A stretch of 64,000 bases of DNA from an uncultured Verrucomicrobiales bacterium (GCA_943789025.1 CALSSN010000016.1:171976-235975); one strand, 5' to 3'; numbered from the stretch's first letter, positions 10,122 to 20,205 are shown. Translations and numbers: made by a program. Notes: generated by a model not told the origin, from the letters alone.

Positions 10122-10862
10122 CTACCTGTCTTGCATTATGGACTGAATCCATCCCGCCTCGGCAAGGGAATCCAGATAGTTCGCTACAGGCTGAGCTCCA
10201 TAAATTTCCTGAGCAGACCTGATCCACCCCTCGGCTGAGTCTTCGTCACCCTCGTTATACTTCTCTGCCGCATGGATCATATGGTAGATCGGGGTTTTTT
10301 CGTAGGGTGTAAATTCCTCGATCACCCTCTTTGCCTCCTCATCACGCTCTCGCTTCATCAGGCAAATAGCTTCCTTAAAGCGGAGCAGATGATAAGCTTG
10401 ATTCGGCATTTTCGGGTAATCGCTTTTGAGCTTCAAATACTGTTCAAGCGCTTCCTCATACTTGCCTGTGACAAAATCCATCTCCGCGAGATTAAACTTC
10501 ACATCGACAGCCTGAGGCTCTAATTCTCTTGCCTTGATGAATGCCTTCCTAGCGCTCTCAAAATCGCGCATCGTGCTGAATGCAGCCCCTCGAAGATTAT
10601 GAATCGCATAGTAATCCGGAGCCAGGACCAATGCCTTGTCCAGTGCGATCAATATCTCCTGTGAGCGATTTGTTCTCACCAGCCTCCCAGCCTCAGAGAG
10701 ATATGCCCGTAATTGCTCCCGCTCACCTTTCGTGAGGTGGATTATGGAAGGAGGGATTTCATTCTCTGCAGAAGAGACTTTGCTCACCTCTGATTGTCCA
10801 TAGACAGTGAGTGCGATGAGGACAAAGAAGCCAAGACAGACAACCTGAAGAAGAACTCTCAT
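10122..10862 (-). CDS. Exported TPR-repeat protein
   Basis: The protein is about 246 residues when started at MRVLLQVVCLGFFVLIALTV, which reads as a signal peptide or membrane anchor. An in-frame ATG at 10943 would add 27 residues before it. The mature part contains tetratricopeptide repeats: LDKALVLAPDYYAIHNLRGA, AFIKARELEPQAVDVKFNLA and YEEALEQYLKLKSDYPKMPN. TPR arrays bind proteins, so this is probably an envelope-associated adaptor. No partner is suggested by the neighbours. Confidence 0.72.
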   Translation of the reverse strand: MRVLLQVVCLGFFVLIALTVYGQSEVSKVSSAENEIPPSIIHLTKGEREQLRAYLSEAGRLVRTNRSQEILIALDKALVLAPDYYAIHNLRGAAFSTMRDFESARKAFIKARELEPQAVDVKFNLAEMDFVTGKYEEALEQYLKLKSDYPKMPNQAYHLLRFKEAICLMKRERDEEAKRVIEEFTPYEKTPIYHMIHAAEKYNEGDEDSAEGWIRSAQEIYGAQPVANYLDSLAEAGWIQSIMQDR

Positions 10863-11047
10863 GCGTTGCAAAGAAAAGAAACGAAGACCACTGGGCGAGA
10901 GAAAATGCATAAGAATAATTACCTTCTGCCACCAGAACAGCAAGCTAATTAGGGCTTCCTACCGAGTCCATTCGAGAAAGGTAACAAAACCCCTCGTCTC
11001 AGGGTGCCGGTGACGGGCCATGGAAGCACTTCGAGCCGAAGAAAACG

Positions 11048-12008
11048 TCAGTCCGCCAGGAGTCCCCTGAGCGTCTCCACAATGGCATCTGCTGTCGGGC
11101 GATGTGCCGTCCAGAGGTTTGGGTGGTAAGGAATCGGAGTGTCCTTTGAGTTCAGTCTTTGGGGAGGTGCGTCGAGCAAATGGAAGCCCTCACTTGATAC
11201 CCGGGCCAGAACCTCAGAACAGACTCCCCCCCCAGGGAAAAGCCTCGCCGACCGCAAGCAGGCGTCCGGTCCTTGCCACCGAGGCCAGAATGGTATCAGT
11301 ATCGATTGGTTTCACAGAACGTAAATCAACCACTTCAATGCTGTAACCATCGACCTCCAGCTGGCGCGCCGCGGCAAGACATTCATGGAGCATAGCACTG
11401 TAAGTCACCAACGTGGCCGAAGTGCCTGAGCGAACGATCCTCGCCTTCCCAATAGGGAGCACTTCGGAATCGAGCTCTTCTGATTTGAGGTGGTAGTAGA
11501 GGTACTTGTGCTCACAAAAAATCACAGGATCATTGAGCCCTACGGCTTCTACCAGCATATGATAGGCGTCGGCTACGGTTGCCGGCGTCACGACGACAAG
11601 ACCGGGAAACTGCGAGTAAAGCCCCTCCAGTGACTGACTGTGAAAAGGCCCACTCCCCGGGGTCCCGCCAGATGGCAGCCTGATCGTAATCGGACAGGGC
11701 GTATTCGTCCGCCAGTAAAGGGTCGCCGCCTGATTGATGATCTGATTGAAGCCGACACTGGAAAAATCCGCGAACTGCATTTCGACAATCGGCCGCATCC
11801 CCTCAATCGCTGCACCCACAGCTAACCCGACCATCGCATCTTCGCTGATAGGCGCATCTTTCACCCGACCAGGATACTCATCGAAAAGACCTTTCGTGGC
11901 CTTGAACGGTCCACCGAAAACCCCGACATCCTGGCCGTAAATAAAGACGGAAGGATCGTCTCGCAGGACAGTGGCCTGGGCATCCCGTATGGCTTCCAGA
12001 TAGGTCAA
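11048..12008 (-). CDS. 2-oxo acid dehydrogenase E1 beta (frameshifted)
   Basis: This is the beta subunit of a thiamin-dependent 2-oxo acid dehydrogenase (pyruvate or branched-chain type), which with E1 alpha decarboxylates the 2-oxo acid and passes the acyl group to E2. Visible are VFIYGQDVGVFGGPFKATKG, APISEDAMVGLAVGAA and the transketolase C-terminal region (EVVDLRSVKPIDTDTILASV). A run of eight C at 11226-11233 contains one base too many. Deleting one base turns the premature PWGGSLF end into PWGGVCSEVLARV and continues to TPIPYHPNLWTAHRPTADAI. The start is probably the TTG at 12008 (TTGA overlap with the E1 alpha stop), because the in-frame upstream sequence lies inside E1 alpha. Confidence 0.88.
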
Positions 12009-13048
12009 GATTTCAAATTCTCTCCATCCGATAGGTCGTCGGATGAGATCGCGCTCCAGTCGCAGGTAAATGGGTTGGGAAGGGACTCCGCCGATGCCCG
12101 GTCCACGCATTCCTCGATCGTCTTTCTGCAGCTTGCTTCCTCCTCGGCAAAAGCAGTTTCACGCATCCACCCCTGTTCCGCGATCTGCGTTCTGGCAACC
12201 TCGATGCAATCTCGGCCAGAATGAGCCTGCTTCGCTGAATCAGAAATGTAAGAGGCATCATCATGCTCACCATGCCCGCACAGCCTGAGAAGATTTCCCA
12301 CCACCATCTGCGGCCCTCCCCCACTCCTGGCATTTGCTACTGCCTCTCGAAAGGTTCGGACACAAGCCACTAAATCTGTCGCATCAACCTCGTGGCCAAC
12401 CACTCCGTATCCGATTGCTCGGTCAACCAGGTTGCGACACGCAAACTGCCGCTCATTGGGGGTTGAATAGGCAAACTGGTTATTTGCCACCGCGAGTACG
12501 AGCGGCAACTTCTCAATAGCGGCCAAGTTGAGACCTTCGTGAAAGGCTCCCGTCGAAGTTGCTCCGTCACCGATGGCCGTCGCACCGACAAACCCCGACT
12601 TTCCCTGCATCTGGCGCGCCATAAGCATTCCGGAGACAACTGAAATCTGGGCCCCCAGATGGCTGATCATTGCCGGTATTCCTTCACGTGGCAATCCGCG
12701 GTGCACATTCCCGTCACGCCCTCGCATCGGACCATTCACAGTTCCGAAATGCGTCTGAAAAGACTGCATCACGGACTCCCCGAAAGCGAGACGCCCTGCC
12801 TGGTCCCTGATCAGCGGAGCAAAGATATCGCGGCCGAACTCCAGGTGGATCGTTAACGCGGCACTGAAGGCTTCCTGACCCTTGCCTGAGTAGACGCCAC
12901 CCACAATTCGACCTCCGGATCGATAAAGACTGGCAAGTTTCTCTTCCATCAGCCGCGCCATCAGCATGTGCCGATAGCAAGCAACCACCGTATCGCCCAA
13001 TTCATTGATCCGGGTCGTGGAATCGGAAACCTGTTTAACGGAGGCCAA
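12005..13048 (-). CDS. 2-oxo acid dehydrogenase E1 alpha
   Basis: This 347-residue protein is the alpha subunit of a pyruvate/branched-chain/acetoin-type dehydrogenase. The thiamin pyrophosphate motif runs from AIGDGATSTGAFHEGLN to LAVANNQFAYST (about residues 172-208). RGRDGNVHRG and ISHLGAQISVVSGMLMA are typical of the family. It overlaps the start of E1 beta by four bases. Substrate class cannot be settled from this alone. A matching E2 lies far away at 44.4 kb on the other strand, and no E3 is seen, so the complex is encoded at dispersed loci. Repeat copy A lies just upstream. Confidence 0.88.
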   Translation of the reverse strand: MASVKQVSDSTTRINELGDTVVACYRHMLMARLMEEKLASLYRSGGRIVGGVYSGKGQEAFSAALTIHLEFGRDIFAPLIRDQAGRLAFGESVMQSFQTHFGTVNGPMRGRDGNVHRGLPREGIPAMISHLGAQISVVSGMLMARQMQGKSGFVGATAIGDGATSTGAFHEGLNLAAIEKLPLVLAVANNQFAYSTPNERQFACRNLVDRAIGYGVVGHEVDATDLVACVRTFREAVANARSGGGPQMVVGNLLRLCGHGEHDDASYISDSAKQAHSGRDCIEVARTQIAEQGWMRETAFAEEEASCRKTIEECVDRASAESLPNPFTCDWSAISSDDLSDGENLKS

Positions 13049-13194
13049 AGCTCAGATCGGATACCATGGGTAAAAAGGACACAGCTGAACGATCAAACCA
13101 AGCAGAGGCTTCATCAAGGCATTTCTCCAGAACTCGCGAGGCAAAAAATCCCGGAGCAACAACTCTTCCTGCCTTCTGTATTATTTTCTTAATA

Positions 13195-13421
13195 TGGAGG
13201 GTTTGATTCATGACGGCGCCCGTCATTGTTGTCCGAATTCTGTGTGGCAGGGAGCGAGGGGAAAGTGGATGAACATCCACGACCAAAGAGCAACAAAGCC
13301 ACACTGGATGCGGGCAGCAACCCGATGGGATTTTTTTAGCGAGCTCAGAGCGTAGCGATGCTCACTGCAATCCAATTCCATTCCAAGTGGCGGGTGGAGC
13401 AATGGATCAAACCTTCCTTAA
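13195..13421 (+). repeat. Palindromic 230-bp repeat, copy A
   Basis: One of four related copies in the window of an element of about 230 bp. The right end reads GATCAAACCTTCCTTAA and the left end GGAGGGTTTGATTCATG, forming imperfect terminal inverted repeats. The interior holds the perfect hairpin GTGGATG-AA-CATCCAC. It fills most of the 404-base gap between E1 alpha and the Lon-domain gene. No protein is expected from it. Confidence 0.85.
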
Positions 13422-13452
13422 GCTCTGTATGTATGCCCCCCACTTTTTACCC

Positions 13453-14118
13453 TTAAGGCATGCGATTGATTGACGACCATAATAATTCCAAACGCCCTTC
13501 AAGCGAATCCATTGCCAAAAAACTCCTCAGAACCTCACTCGAGCGGAGCAGCCTCGCCCCCATCATATCCGTCCAGACTTCAATCTGCTCGGCTCCTTGA
13601 AGACCCTCAAGCAGATCTGTTCTAAGCCCAGCACACTCACCATCGAGCTTTTCGACTCGCTCTTCAATCTTCCGCCGGGCAGCCGCCAGAGTCTTCGAAT
13701 CTCCCAGCGCCGTCTCCACCGTTGCGATGGAAGCCATCGGGTAAGAAAAAGCAGCATCAAAATCGAGGATGCGAATCCGCTTCAAACCTTGGAGAATGAG
13801 ATGTGATGTGCCGTCCTCATTCTGAAGGCAGACTCGCGCCATCCCCAACCCGGCAAAGGGTGCAGCAAAAACCCCAGCTCGTCCCGTCGCCACTCCACCC
13901 AGTTCCTCAGCCATCTCTTCAGACACCGCCTCGGCGACAAAGAACATTCGGTGGGTGTCCAACACTTCAGACAACATCTCTCGATAATGCTCTTCAAAGA
14001 CGTAAAGCGGCAGCCCGTTATGAGGAATCAGATGACAACCGGGCAAAATCATGCCCGGCAGTTGCTTCGGAAACTGAAAGGAAGGAGCCATGAGACATGA
14101 GGAAGAAACGCGAGACAC
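13453..14118 (-). CDS. Lon substrate-binding (N) domain protein
   Basis: This protein of up to 221 residues consists of a LON N-terminal-like domain without ATPase or protease parts. The start region LPGMILPGCHLIPHNGLPLYVFEEHYREMLSEVL has the LP..VLFPG..LPL.IFE.RY-type pattern of the family. Such stand-alone proteins may recognise substrates for proteases, but their role is poorly known. The in-frame ATG at 14091 (MAPSFQFPKQLPG) is a likely alternative start, close to the domain. Confidence 0.82.
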   Translation of the reverse strand: MSRVSSSCLMAPSFQFPKQLPGMILPGCHLIPHNGLPLYVFEEHYREMLSEVLDTHRMFFVAEAVSEEMAEELGGVATGRAGVFAAPFAGLGMARVCLQNEDGTSHLILQGLKRIRILDFDAAFSYPMASIATVETALGDSKTLAAARRKIEERVEKLDGECAGLRTDLLEGLQGAEQIEVWTDMMGARLLRSSEVLRSFLAMDSLEGRLELLWSSINRMP

Positions 14119-14380
14119 AGACTCTTCCCTGTTACGTTTTACGCCTGCGCTTCCTGCAAAGACGAGAGAAATACTATTTCTGCTTTGATTCAGACCGGAG
14201 TCAACCCAGGCTTTCCAGACTGCTTATCAGAGCCGATACCCTCTCCAAAAGACCATATTCAAAACCAATGCGAATTCCTGTTGAATCCTCTTCTTTCTGT
14301 GGTTGACTCTGCGCTCGCAACATACCCATAAAAGAAGATACCACATTTGATCGCGGTGAAAGGCTCGCCGCTCCACGACC

Positions 14381-14638
14381 ATGACTACCACTGAAGTCGA
14401 TCTGAAAGAGATCCAGCTCCATGAAGGAGATACCGGCAGCGCCGACGTACAAATTGCGCGCCTGACAGCTCGCATCCTCCACCTTACCGAACATCTCAAT
14501 CACCATGGGAAAGATCACTCCTCACGGAGAGGACTCATTACCTTGGTGGCACAGAGGCGTAAACTCCTGAAGTATCTTCAGCGCACTGACGAGGAACGCT
14601 ACAAAAAGCTCCTCGTTGCACTGAATCTGAGGAAATAG
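14381..14638 (+). CDS. rpsO: 30S ribosomal protein S15
   Basis: This 85-residue protein is ribosomal protein S15, which binds 16S rRNA in the central domain of the small subunit. Diagnostic stretches are [31 protein letters not shown] and [20 protein letters not shown]. The N-terminus is a few residues shorter than typical (about 89). It lies upstream of pnp on the same strand, the order conserved across bacteria, where S15 and PNPase transcripts are often co-regulated. Confidence 0.96.
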   Translation: MTTTEVDLKEIQLHEGDTGSADVQIARLTARILHLTEHLNHHGKDHSSRRGLITLVAQRRKLLKYLQRTDEERYKKLLVALNLRK

Positions 14639-14912
14639 TTGCCGCTGCCTCAGGATTTTCCTCGAGCGCGGACTTCCTTCGCCAGTAATGGCCATCTGGT
14701 CCGAACGGCAGAGATGCCAGAGACCGTTCCTGAGTAACTTTTCGTTCTCGACCCGCCGGCACCCAACTGGCTAAGCATGGTAGCGAGAGGAAAAATTCGA
14801 GGGGAGCTCAATCGAAAGCCACCCCATTTCGAATCCAACCATTTTCGAACAAACCTGCACGAGCACAGATTCCTTCCGGGGTCTGAGCCATTATTTTAAA
14901 TAAAAAAAACAC

Positions 14913-17063
14913 ATGAGTATAGAAACCATCACCATCCCTCTCGGAGCGTCCGAGATGACTATTGAAACTGGGAAAATGGCCAAACTAGCCGATGGGGCCG
15001 TCACGGTCACCACCGATGAGACCATCGTCCTTGTCACCGCCGTTTCCCAAACCACTATCCGACAGGGCCAAAGCTGGTTTCCCATGTCGGTCGAATACAA
15101 AGAAAAAGCCGCAGCAGCAGGGCGCTTCCCAGGCGGCTACTTCAAGCGCGAAGGTCGGCCGACTGAAAAAGAAATTCTCACCTGCCGGATGACGGACCGC
15201 CCCCTTCGTCCCCTGTTTCCTAAAGGTTACCTCTATGACACCCAGATCATCGCCCTCCTCCTGAGCGCAGACGGCGTAAACGATGGCGACATTCTCGCCA
15301 TGAATGGCGCATCCGCTGCCCTCGCTATCTCAGACATTCCTTTTGCTGAACCTATGGGAGCTGTCCGCATCGGCCTCATCGACGGAGAATTCGTCACCAA
15401 CCCAACCCACCAGCAGCGCGATATTTCCGAACTCGATCTCGTCTACGCGGGTATTAAGGACAAGGTCATCATGATTGAGGGCGATGCCCAGGAACTCTCG
15501 GAGACGAAGTTCAAAGACGCTCTCAACCATGCCCAGTCTGAAGTCAATAAAATCGTCGACGCCATTGCGGGACTCGCTGCCAAAGTCGGCAAAGAAAAGC
15601 GCAACCCCGAGCTTTTCCTCGTCAAGCAGGAGCTTCTTGATATCGCCAACGAAGTCATCGGAGATCGCATGGAAAACGCAATTTTCCAACCGACCAAAAA
15701 CGAGCGCGGCAAAGCCATGGACGCTCTTAGAAAAGAAGTCGAGGCAGCCACCATTGAACGTCTCGGTGCTGCTGCGGTAACTGACTTCCAAATGGAATCT
15801 GCCTTCGACAACCTCCAGAAGGCAGCATTCCGGAAAGCGATTCTCGACGAGGGCAAGCGTGCCGACGGTCGTGGGCTCGACGATATCCGCACACTCGGTG
15901 CCGAGATCGGGATCCTCCCGCGCACTCACGGAACCGCACTCTTTTCCAGAGGCGAAACTCAAGCACTCGGCATAGCGACCCTCGCTCCCTTGGATCAGGC
16001 TCAGTTCTTCGATAACTACTCCGGAGGAGCTGACAGCAAGCACTTCATTCTTCACTACAACTTCCCTCCCTTCTCGGTTGGTGAGACCGGTAGGATGGGT
16101 GGCATCAACCGACGTGAGATCGGTCACGGCAACCTTGCCGAACGCTCGATCGTCCCGGTTCTGCCCGATGAAGAGGACTTCCCATACGCCATGCGTGTGA
16201 CCTCCGAAGTCATGGAATCCAATGGCTCAACATCGATGGCTTCGGTGTGCTCCGGCGTGATGGCACTTTACGAGGCTGGGGTCCCGCTCAAAACAGCGGT
16301 GGCTGGGATTTCCTGCGGGCTTGTTTCTGAAAGTGCTGAGGATGGCAGCCTTGGAAGATACAAGACGATCGTTGATATCATTGGCTCGGAAGACTTCTTC
16401 GGAGACATGGACTTCAAACTTTGCGGTACTGCCACTGGCGTCACCGGCTACCAACTCGATCTCAAACTCCCCGGCATTCCACTCGACATCCTCTTTGAGG
16501 GAATCGACAAGACCGCCGCAGCGAGAATGAAAGTACTCGAGGTGATGAACGAGGCAATCTCAGAGCCGGCAGATATCAGTGCCTATGCTCCACGCATCAA
16601 GTCCCTTAAAATCAACCCTGACCGTATCGGCGAACTCATCGGCCCAGGCGGAAAGAATATCAAATCGATCCAGGCAGAGTCGGGTGCCGATGTCAACATC
16701 GAGGACGATGGAACCGTCCACGTCTACGCGGCAAAAGAAGCCAGCCTCAACCGCGCCTTCGAGATGATTGAGGGCATGTTCGCTGAGATCGAAGTCGGGA
16801 AAATCTATACCGGAAAAGTCGTTTCCACGACAAAGTTCGGTGCGTTCATGGCAGTACTTCCTGGCAGAGACGGACTTATCCATATCTCCGAGCTCGCCGA
16901 GGGCCGGGTCAACCAGACTGAAGACGTTGTCAAAGTCGGCGATATGGTCTCGGCCAAGTGCGTCGGAATTGATGACAAAGGACGCGTCAAAATGAGCCGC
17001 AAAGCTGCACTCCAGGAGAGTGAAGCAGCGGATTCTCCGTCGGAAGAGGTTACTGAGGCCTGA
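14913..17063 (+). CDS. pnp: Polyribonucleotide nucleotidyltransferase (PNPase)
   Basis: PNPase is a phosphorolytic 3'-5' exoribonuclease and degradosome core enzyme. The 716-residue protein has two RNase PH domains (about 1-220 and 320-550, with GKRADGRGLDDIRTL and SMASVCSGVMALYEAGVPL), a KH domain (ELIGPGGKNIKSIQAESGA, about 575-594) and a C-terminal S1 domain (GKVVSTTKFGAFMAVLPGRD, about 633-652). Length and domain order are standard. No Shine-Dalgarno is obvious before the ATG; the leader is A-rich. It follows rpsO after a 274-base spacer and ends in a strong terminator. Confidence 0.97.
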   Translation: MSIETITIPLGASEMTIETGKMAKLADGAVTVTTDETIVLVTAVSQTTIRQGQSWFPMSVEYKEKAAAAGRFPGGYFKREGRPTEKEILTCRMTDRPLRPLFPKGYLYDTQIIALLLSADGVNDGDILAMNGASAALAISDIPFAEPMGAVRIGLIDGEFVTNPTHQQRDISELDLVYAGIKDKVIMIEGDAQELSETKFKDALNHAQSEVNKIVDAIAGLAAKVGKEKRNPELFLVKQELLDIANEVIGDRMENAIFQPTKNERGKAMDALRKEVEAATIERLGAAAVTDFQMESAFDNLQKAAFRKAILDEGKRADGRGLDDIRTLGAEIGILPRTHGTALFSRGETQALGIATLAPLDQAQFFDNYSGGADSKHFILHYNFPPFSVGETGRMGGINRREIGHGNLAERSIVPVLPDEEDFPYAMRVTSEVMESNGSTSMASVCSGVMALYEAGVPLKTAVAGISCGLVSESAEDGSLGRYKTIVDIIGSEDFFGDMDFKLCGTATGVTGYQLDLKLPGIPLDILFEGIDKTAAARMKVLEVMNEAISEPADISAYAPRIKSLKINPDRIGELIGPGGKNIKSIQAESGADVNIEDDGTVHVYAAKEASLNRAFEMIEGMFAEIEVGKIYTGKVVSTTKFGAFMAVLPGRDGLIHISELAEGRVNQTEDVVKVGDMVSAKCVGIDDKGRVKMSRKAALQESEAADSPSEEVTEA

Positions 17064-17106
17064 TTCGTCGCGCCACAGAGCTCCACAACCAACGGAAGCT
17101 CTCAAC

Positions 17107-17141
17107 AAAAACCGGCCGTGGATGACGCGGCCGGTTTTTTT
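17107..17141 (+). terminator. Rho-independent terminator of pnp
   Basis: A perfect GC-rich stem ACCGGCCG / CGGCCGGT with a 9-base loop is preceded by A residues and followed by seven T, 44 bases after the pnp stop. Confidence 0.9.
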
Positions 17142-17323
17142 ATGTCTCGGGAGGGAGTCAATGTTTCTGTTTTGAGGCGAAAAGTCACAGCAAAGAAGTC
17201 ACCATGGTGGAGGAGCGACCGAGGCTTCTTGCGCATTCCTCGCGAGGCGAGAAACAATGACATGACAGCGCCGGGCACCCAAGCAACCTGCTGCAAACAG
17301 AGCGCCCCTTCTTGCCTTGCCTC

Positions 17324-17932
17324 TCATTCTGCTCCTGAGGAAGCGAGACAAAGCCCTATAAACTTCAGGAGTTCCTGGCGTCCCTCGCCGGATTGAGCCG
17401 AGGTCACCAGCACTCTTGGAAGGGCGGAGGAAAACTCTTCCATCGCCTTGAGAAAGGCATCTACGTTGCGCTGCAGAGGGTTCGGCTTCAATTTATCGGC
17501 CTTCGTGAAAACCAGCACAAAAGGCACCGCGTTCGCGGTCAACCATGCGGTGAAATCGAGATCGACTGTCTGGGGAGAATGCCTCGAATCAATGAGGACG
17601 AAACAACAACTGAGACCCTCTCGTTCGACAAAATAACGCCCGATCAATTCCTCAAAGACACCGCGGTCTTTCTTCCCTGTCTTCACGAAGCCATAGCCTG
17701 GAAGATCCACCAACCGCCAGTCTTCGTTTACCTTGAAACAATTAATCAGCCGTGTTCTGCCTGGGGTTTTCGACACCCGACACAGGTTTTTTCGATTCGT
17801 CAGCGCATTGATAAGGGACGACTTTCCGACATTGGAACGTCCAATAAAGGCGAACTCAGGGAGCGCGTCCTGCGGACACCCACCGACCTCGCTAGCACTG
17901 ATTTCAAACTCTGCGGTTCTGATCTGCATCAA
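17324..17932 (-). CDS. engB: Ribosome biogenesis GTPase EngB/YsxC
   Basis: This 202-residue protein is an EngB-type GTPase needed for 50S subunit assembly. G1 is FIGRSNVGKSSLINALT (about residues 27-43), G2 lies in the TPGRTRLINCF stretch, G3 is LVDLPGYGF and G4 is VFTKADKL. The end VTSAQSGEGRQELLKFI holds G5. Length is typical. It converges with pnp on one side and is divergent from cysJ on the other. Confidence 0.95.
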   Translation of the reverse strand: MMQIRTAEFEISASEVGGCPQDALPEFAFIGRSNVGKSSLINALTNRKNLCRVSKTPGRTRLINCFKVNEDWRLVDLPGYGFVKTGKKDRGVFEELIGRYFVEREGLSCCFVLIDSRHSPQTVDLDFTAWLTANAVPFVLVFTKADKLKPNPLQRNVDAFLKAMEEFSSALPRVLVTSAQSGEGRQELLKFIGLCLASSGAE

Positions 17933-18053
17933 ATACCTGCCTACCTGCGCCAGCTTCGAGCGTTCTTCAAATAAAGGTGTTCGTTCATAACGATTCTAGG
18001 GCCTTGCCCTCAGAGCAATATCCCCTTACAGATCTTCCCCGAATCCGATCAAA

Positions 18054-19949
18054 ATGCAGGGCAACTTCCCAGACATACTTACAGACGACCAGAAAGAGCA
18101 GCTCAAGAAGCTGACAGATCAGCTGTCTCCGGAACAGAGGTTCTGGGTCAGCGGCTACCTCACAGGGCGCGGCAGCAGCGACAGCTTCGACTCCGCAAGC
18201 TCTTCTGGATCATCGCCGGCACCTACCGCTGCATCCCTCGCTGGGACAAGACCGTCTCCTGCCGCCCTACCCATTTCTATCTACTACGGCACCGAATCAG
18301 GGAACTCAGAGACTCTTGCCGACGAGGCCGCCAGGCGCCTCGCCGCAGCAGGATTAGCCCCCAAGGTTAAAAACCTCGCCGACCACGTTCCTTCAGACTT
18401 CGCCAAGGACAAGCACCTTGTGATTATCGTCAGCACCTGGGGCGAAGGCGACCCACCCGATGCTGTCGTCGACTTCCATACCGCGCTGCTTAACGATTCC
18501 AGTGATGGAATCAGTCTCAATGAGACCAAGTTTTCGGTCTGTGCGCTTGGCGATACAAGCTACGAACAGTTTTGTGAAACCGGGAAACAAGTCGACACAA
18601 GACTTGAGGCCTTGGGCGGCATCCGTCTGACCGAGCGAGAGGATTGCGACGTCGACTATGAAGACTCCTTCGATGCATGGATCACTCGCGTTGTCACCTC
18701 CATGGCGGCAGATCTTTCAAAATCTTCCTCCGCCCCGCCTCCAACCGCCTTTACTGAATCGACCGATCCTCTGCCCAAGGAAGAGGAAGGTTCCTCGTCC
18801 TCTCAAACAGAGGCCCCTCGGGCTCCTACCAGCGTCTTCAGTAAAAAGAACCCATTCCCGGCGACTTTGACCGAAAGCGTGCTTTTGAACGGCACCGGCT
18901 CCGCGAAGGAGACGCTCCATCTTGAAATTTCCCTGACAGGATCAGACCTCACCTACAAGCCAGGTGATGCTCTCGCCGTGATTCCGAAGAATGCCGGCGA
19001 TGTCGTGGACGCTCTTCTCCGTGCCTCAGGGCTTGATGGCACCGCAATTATCGAGGCTCCGGCCGGCTTAAAAAGCCTGCGTGATCTCCTCGTTTCGTAC
19101 TTCGACTGCACCGCAGTGAGCAAAAACATCCTGAAAAAATGGCAGGCAATTTTCCCATCAAAGAAACTCTCCTCTCTTCTCGATGATTCTTCCAGCCTCT
19201 CTGAATACCTTCATGGGCGGCAGATCGTCGACATGATCGAGGATTTTCCAGCCTCTGATCTCACCCCGGAACAACTCATTTCGGTCCTCCGCAAGCTCCC
19301 GCCACGCCTCTATTCGATTGCCTCAAGTCTCAGAGCCCACCCCGAGGAAGTGCACCTTACGGTCGCAGCCGTCCGCTATCATTCTCACGACCGCGACAGA
19401 AAGGGCGTCGCCTCGACCTTCCTTGCCGACGATCTCAAACCCGGAGACCAGGTTCTCGTCTACCTCCACCACAACAAGAATTTCAAACTTCCTGAGGATC
19501 CTGCTACTCCCATCATTATGGTTGGGCCTGGAACCGGCATTGCTCCATTTCGAGCGTTTCTCGAAGAACGCGCGGCAACTTCAGCTGACGGTGCATCGTG
19601 GTTATTTTTCGGTGATCAGCATTACAGCACCGACTTCCTCTACCAGCTCGAACTTCAGGGGTTTCTCAAAGATGGCACCCTTGACCGGCTCGATCTGGCA
19701 TTTTCCCGCGACCAGAAAAACAAGATCTACGTCCAACACCGTATGCTCGAAAGAGGAGCTGAGATCTTTCAGTGGCTTGAATCAGGCGCCTGTTTCTATG
19801 TCTGTGGCGACGCGGAGCGGATGGCCGGAGACGTGCATGAAGCTCTGATCGAGATCATCGCCACCCATGGCGGCCGGACGAGAGCCTCGGCGGAAGCTTA
19901 TCTTGCTCGGATGAAGAAGAAAAAACGCTACCAGCGAGACGTTTACTGA
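18054..19949 (+). CDS. cysJ: Sulfite reductase flavoprotein alpha subunit
   Basis: This 631-residue protein carries all three modules of CysJ. A flavodoxin/FMN domain occupies about residues 80-220 (IYYGTESGNSETLADEAARR, VSTWGEGDPP, CALGDTSYEQFCETGK). A Pro/Ser-rich linker follows. An FAD domain (YKPGDALAVIPKN, RLYSIASSLRA) and an NADPH domain (MVGPGTGIAPFRAFLEE, FYVCGDAERMAGDV, RYQRDVY) complete it. It transfers electrons from NADPH to a sulfite reductase hemoprotein in assimilatory sulfate reduction. Residues 1-60 include EQRFWVSGYLTG. No cysI is adjacent. Repeat copy B starts right after the stop. Confidence 0.92.
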   Translation: MQGNFPDILTDDQKEQLKKLTDQLSPEQRFWVSGYLTGRGSSDSFDSASSSGSSPAPTAASLAGTRPSPAALPISIYYGTESGNSETLADEAARRLAAAGLAPKVKNLADHVPSDFAKDKHLVIIVSTWGEGDPPDAVVDFHTALLNDSSDGISLNETKFSVCALGDTSYEQFCETGKQVDTRLEALGGIRLTEREDCDVDYEDSFDAWITRVVTSMAADLSKSSSAPPPTAFTESTDPLPKEEEGSSSSQTEAPRAPTSVFSKKNPFPATLTESVLLNGTGSAKETLHLEISLTGSDLTYKPGDALAVIPKNAGDVVDALLRASGLDGTAIIEAPAGLKSLRDLLVSYFDCTAVSKNILKKWQAIFPSKKLSSLLDDSSSLSEYLHGRQIVDMIEDFPASDLTPEQLISVLRKLPPRLYSIASSLRAHPEEVHLTVAAVRYHSHDRDRKGVASTFLADDLKPGDQVLVYLHHNKNFKLPEDPATPIIMVGPGTGIAPFRAFLEERAATSADGASWLFFGDQHYSTDFLYQLELQGFLKDGTLDRLDLAFSRDQKNKIYVQHRMLERGAEIFQWLESGACFYVCGDAERMAGDVHEALIEIIATHGGRTRASAEAYLARMKKKKRYQRDVY

Positions 19950-19950
19950 C

Positions 19951-20180
19951 CTGAGGAAGGTCTGATCCATTACTCCACCCGCCACTTGGAATGGAATAGA
20001 ATTGCAGTGAGCATTGCTGCGCTCTGAGCTCGCTCAAGAAACCCTTCGGGTTGCTGCCTGCATCCAGCGAAGCTTTGTTGCTCGGAGGTCGTGGATGCTC
20101 ATCCACTTCCAACTCGCGTCGTGCCACACAAAATCCGAACAACAATGACGGGCACCACCATGAATCAGGCCCTCCCTGAT
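19951..20180 (-). repeat. Palindromic 230-bp repeat, copy B
   Basis: Second copy of the 230-bp element, inverted relative to copies A and C. It begins one base after the cysJ stop codon and fills the gap to the gspG 3' end. The ends are GAGGAAGGTCTGATCCAT and TGAATCAGGCCCTCC. The internal hairpin GTGGATG-CT-CATCCAC keeps its stem with a different loop. Confidence 0.85.
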
Positions 20181-20185
20181 TTTTT
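20163..20185 (+). terminator. Terminator formed at the edge of repeat copy B
   Basis: AATCAGG / CCTGATT forms a perfect 7-bp stem with a 5-base loop and a run of T. It lies at the outer end of repeat B and probably terminates cysJ transcription, so the repeat appears to have been co-opted. Confidence 0.6.
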
Positions 20186-20205
20186 CGGCCTGAGAGAATA
20201 ACTGG

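Noticed and set aside
17102..17296. Minus-strand ORF between pnp and engB
   Set aside because: It runs into the pnp terminator, has no recognisable domain and looks like intergenic DNA.
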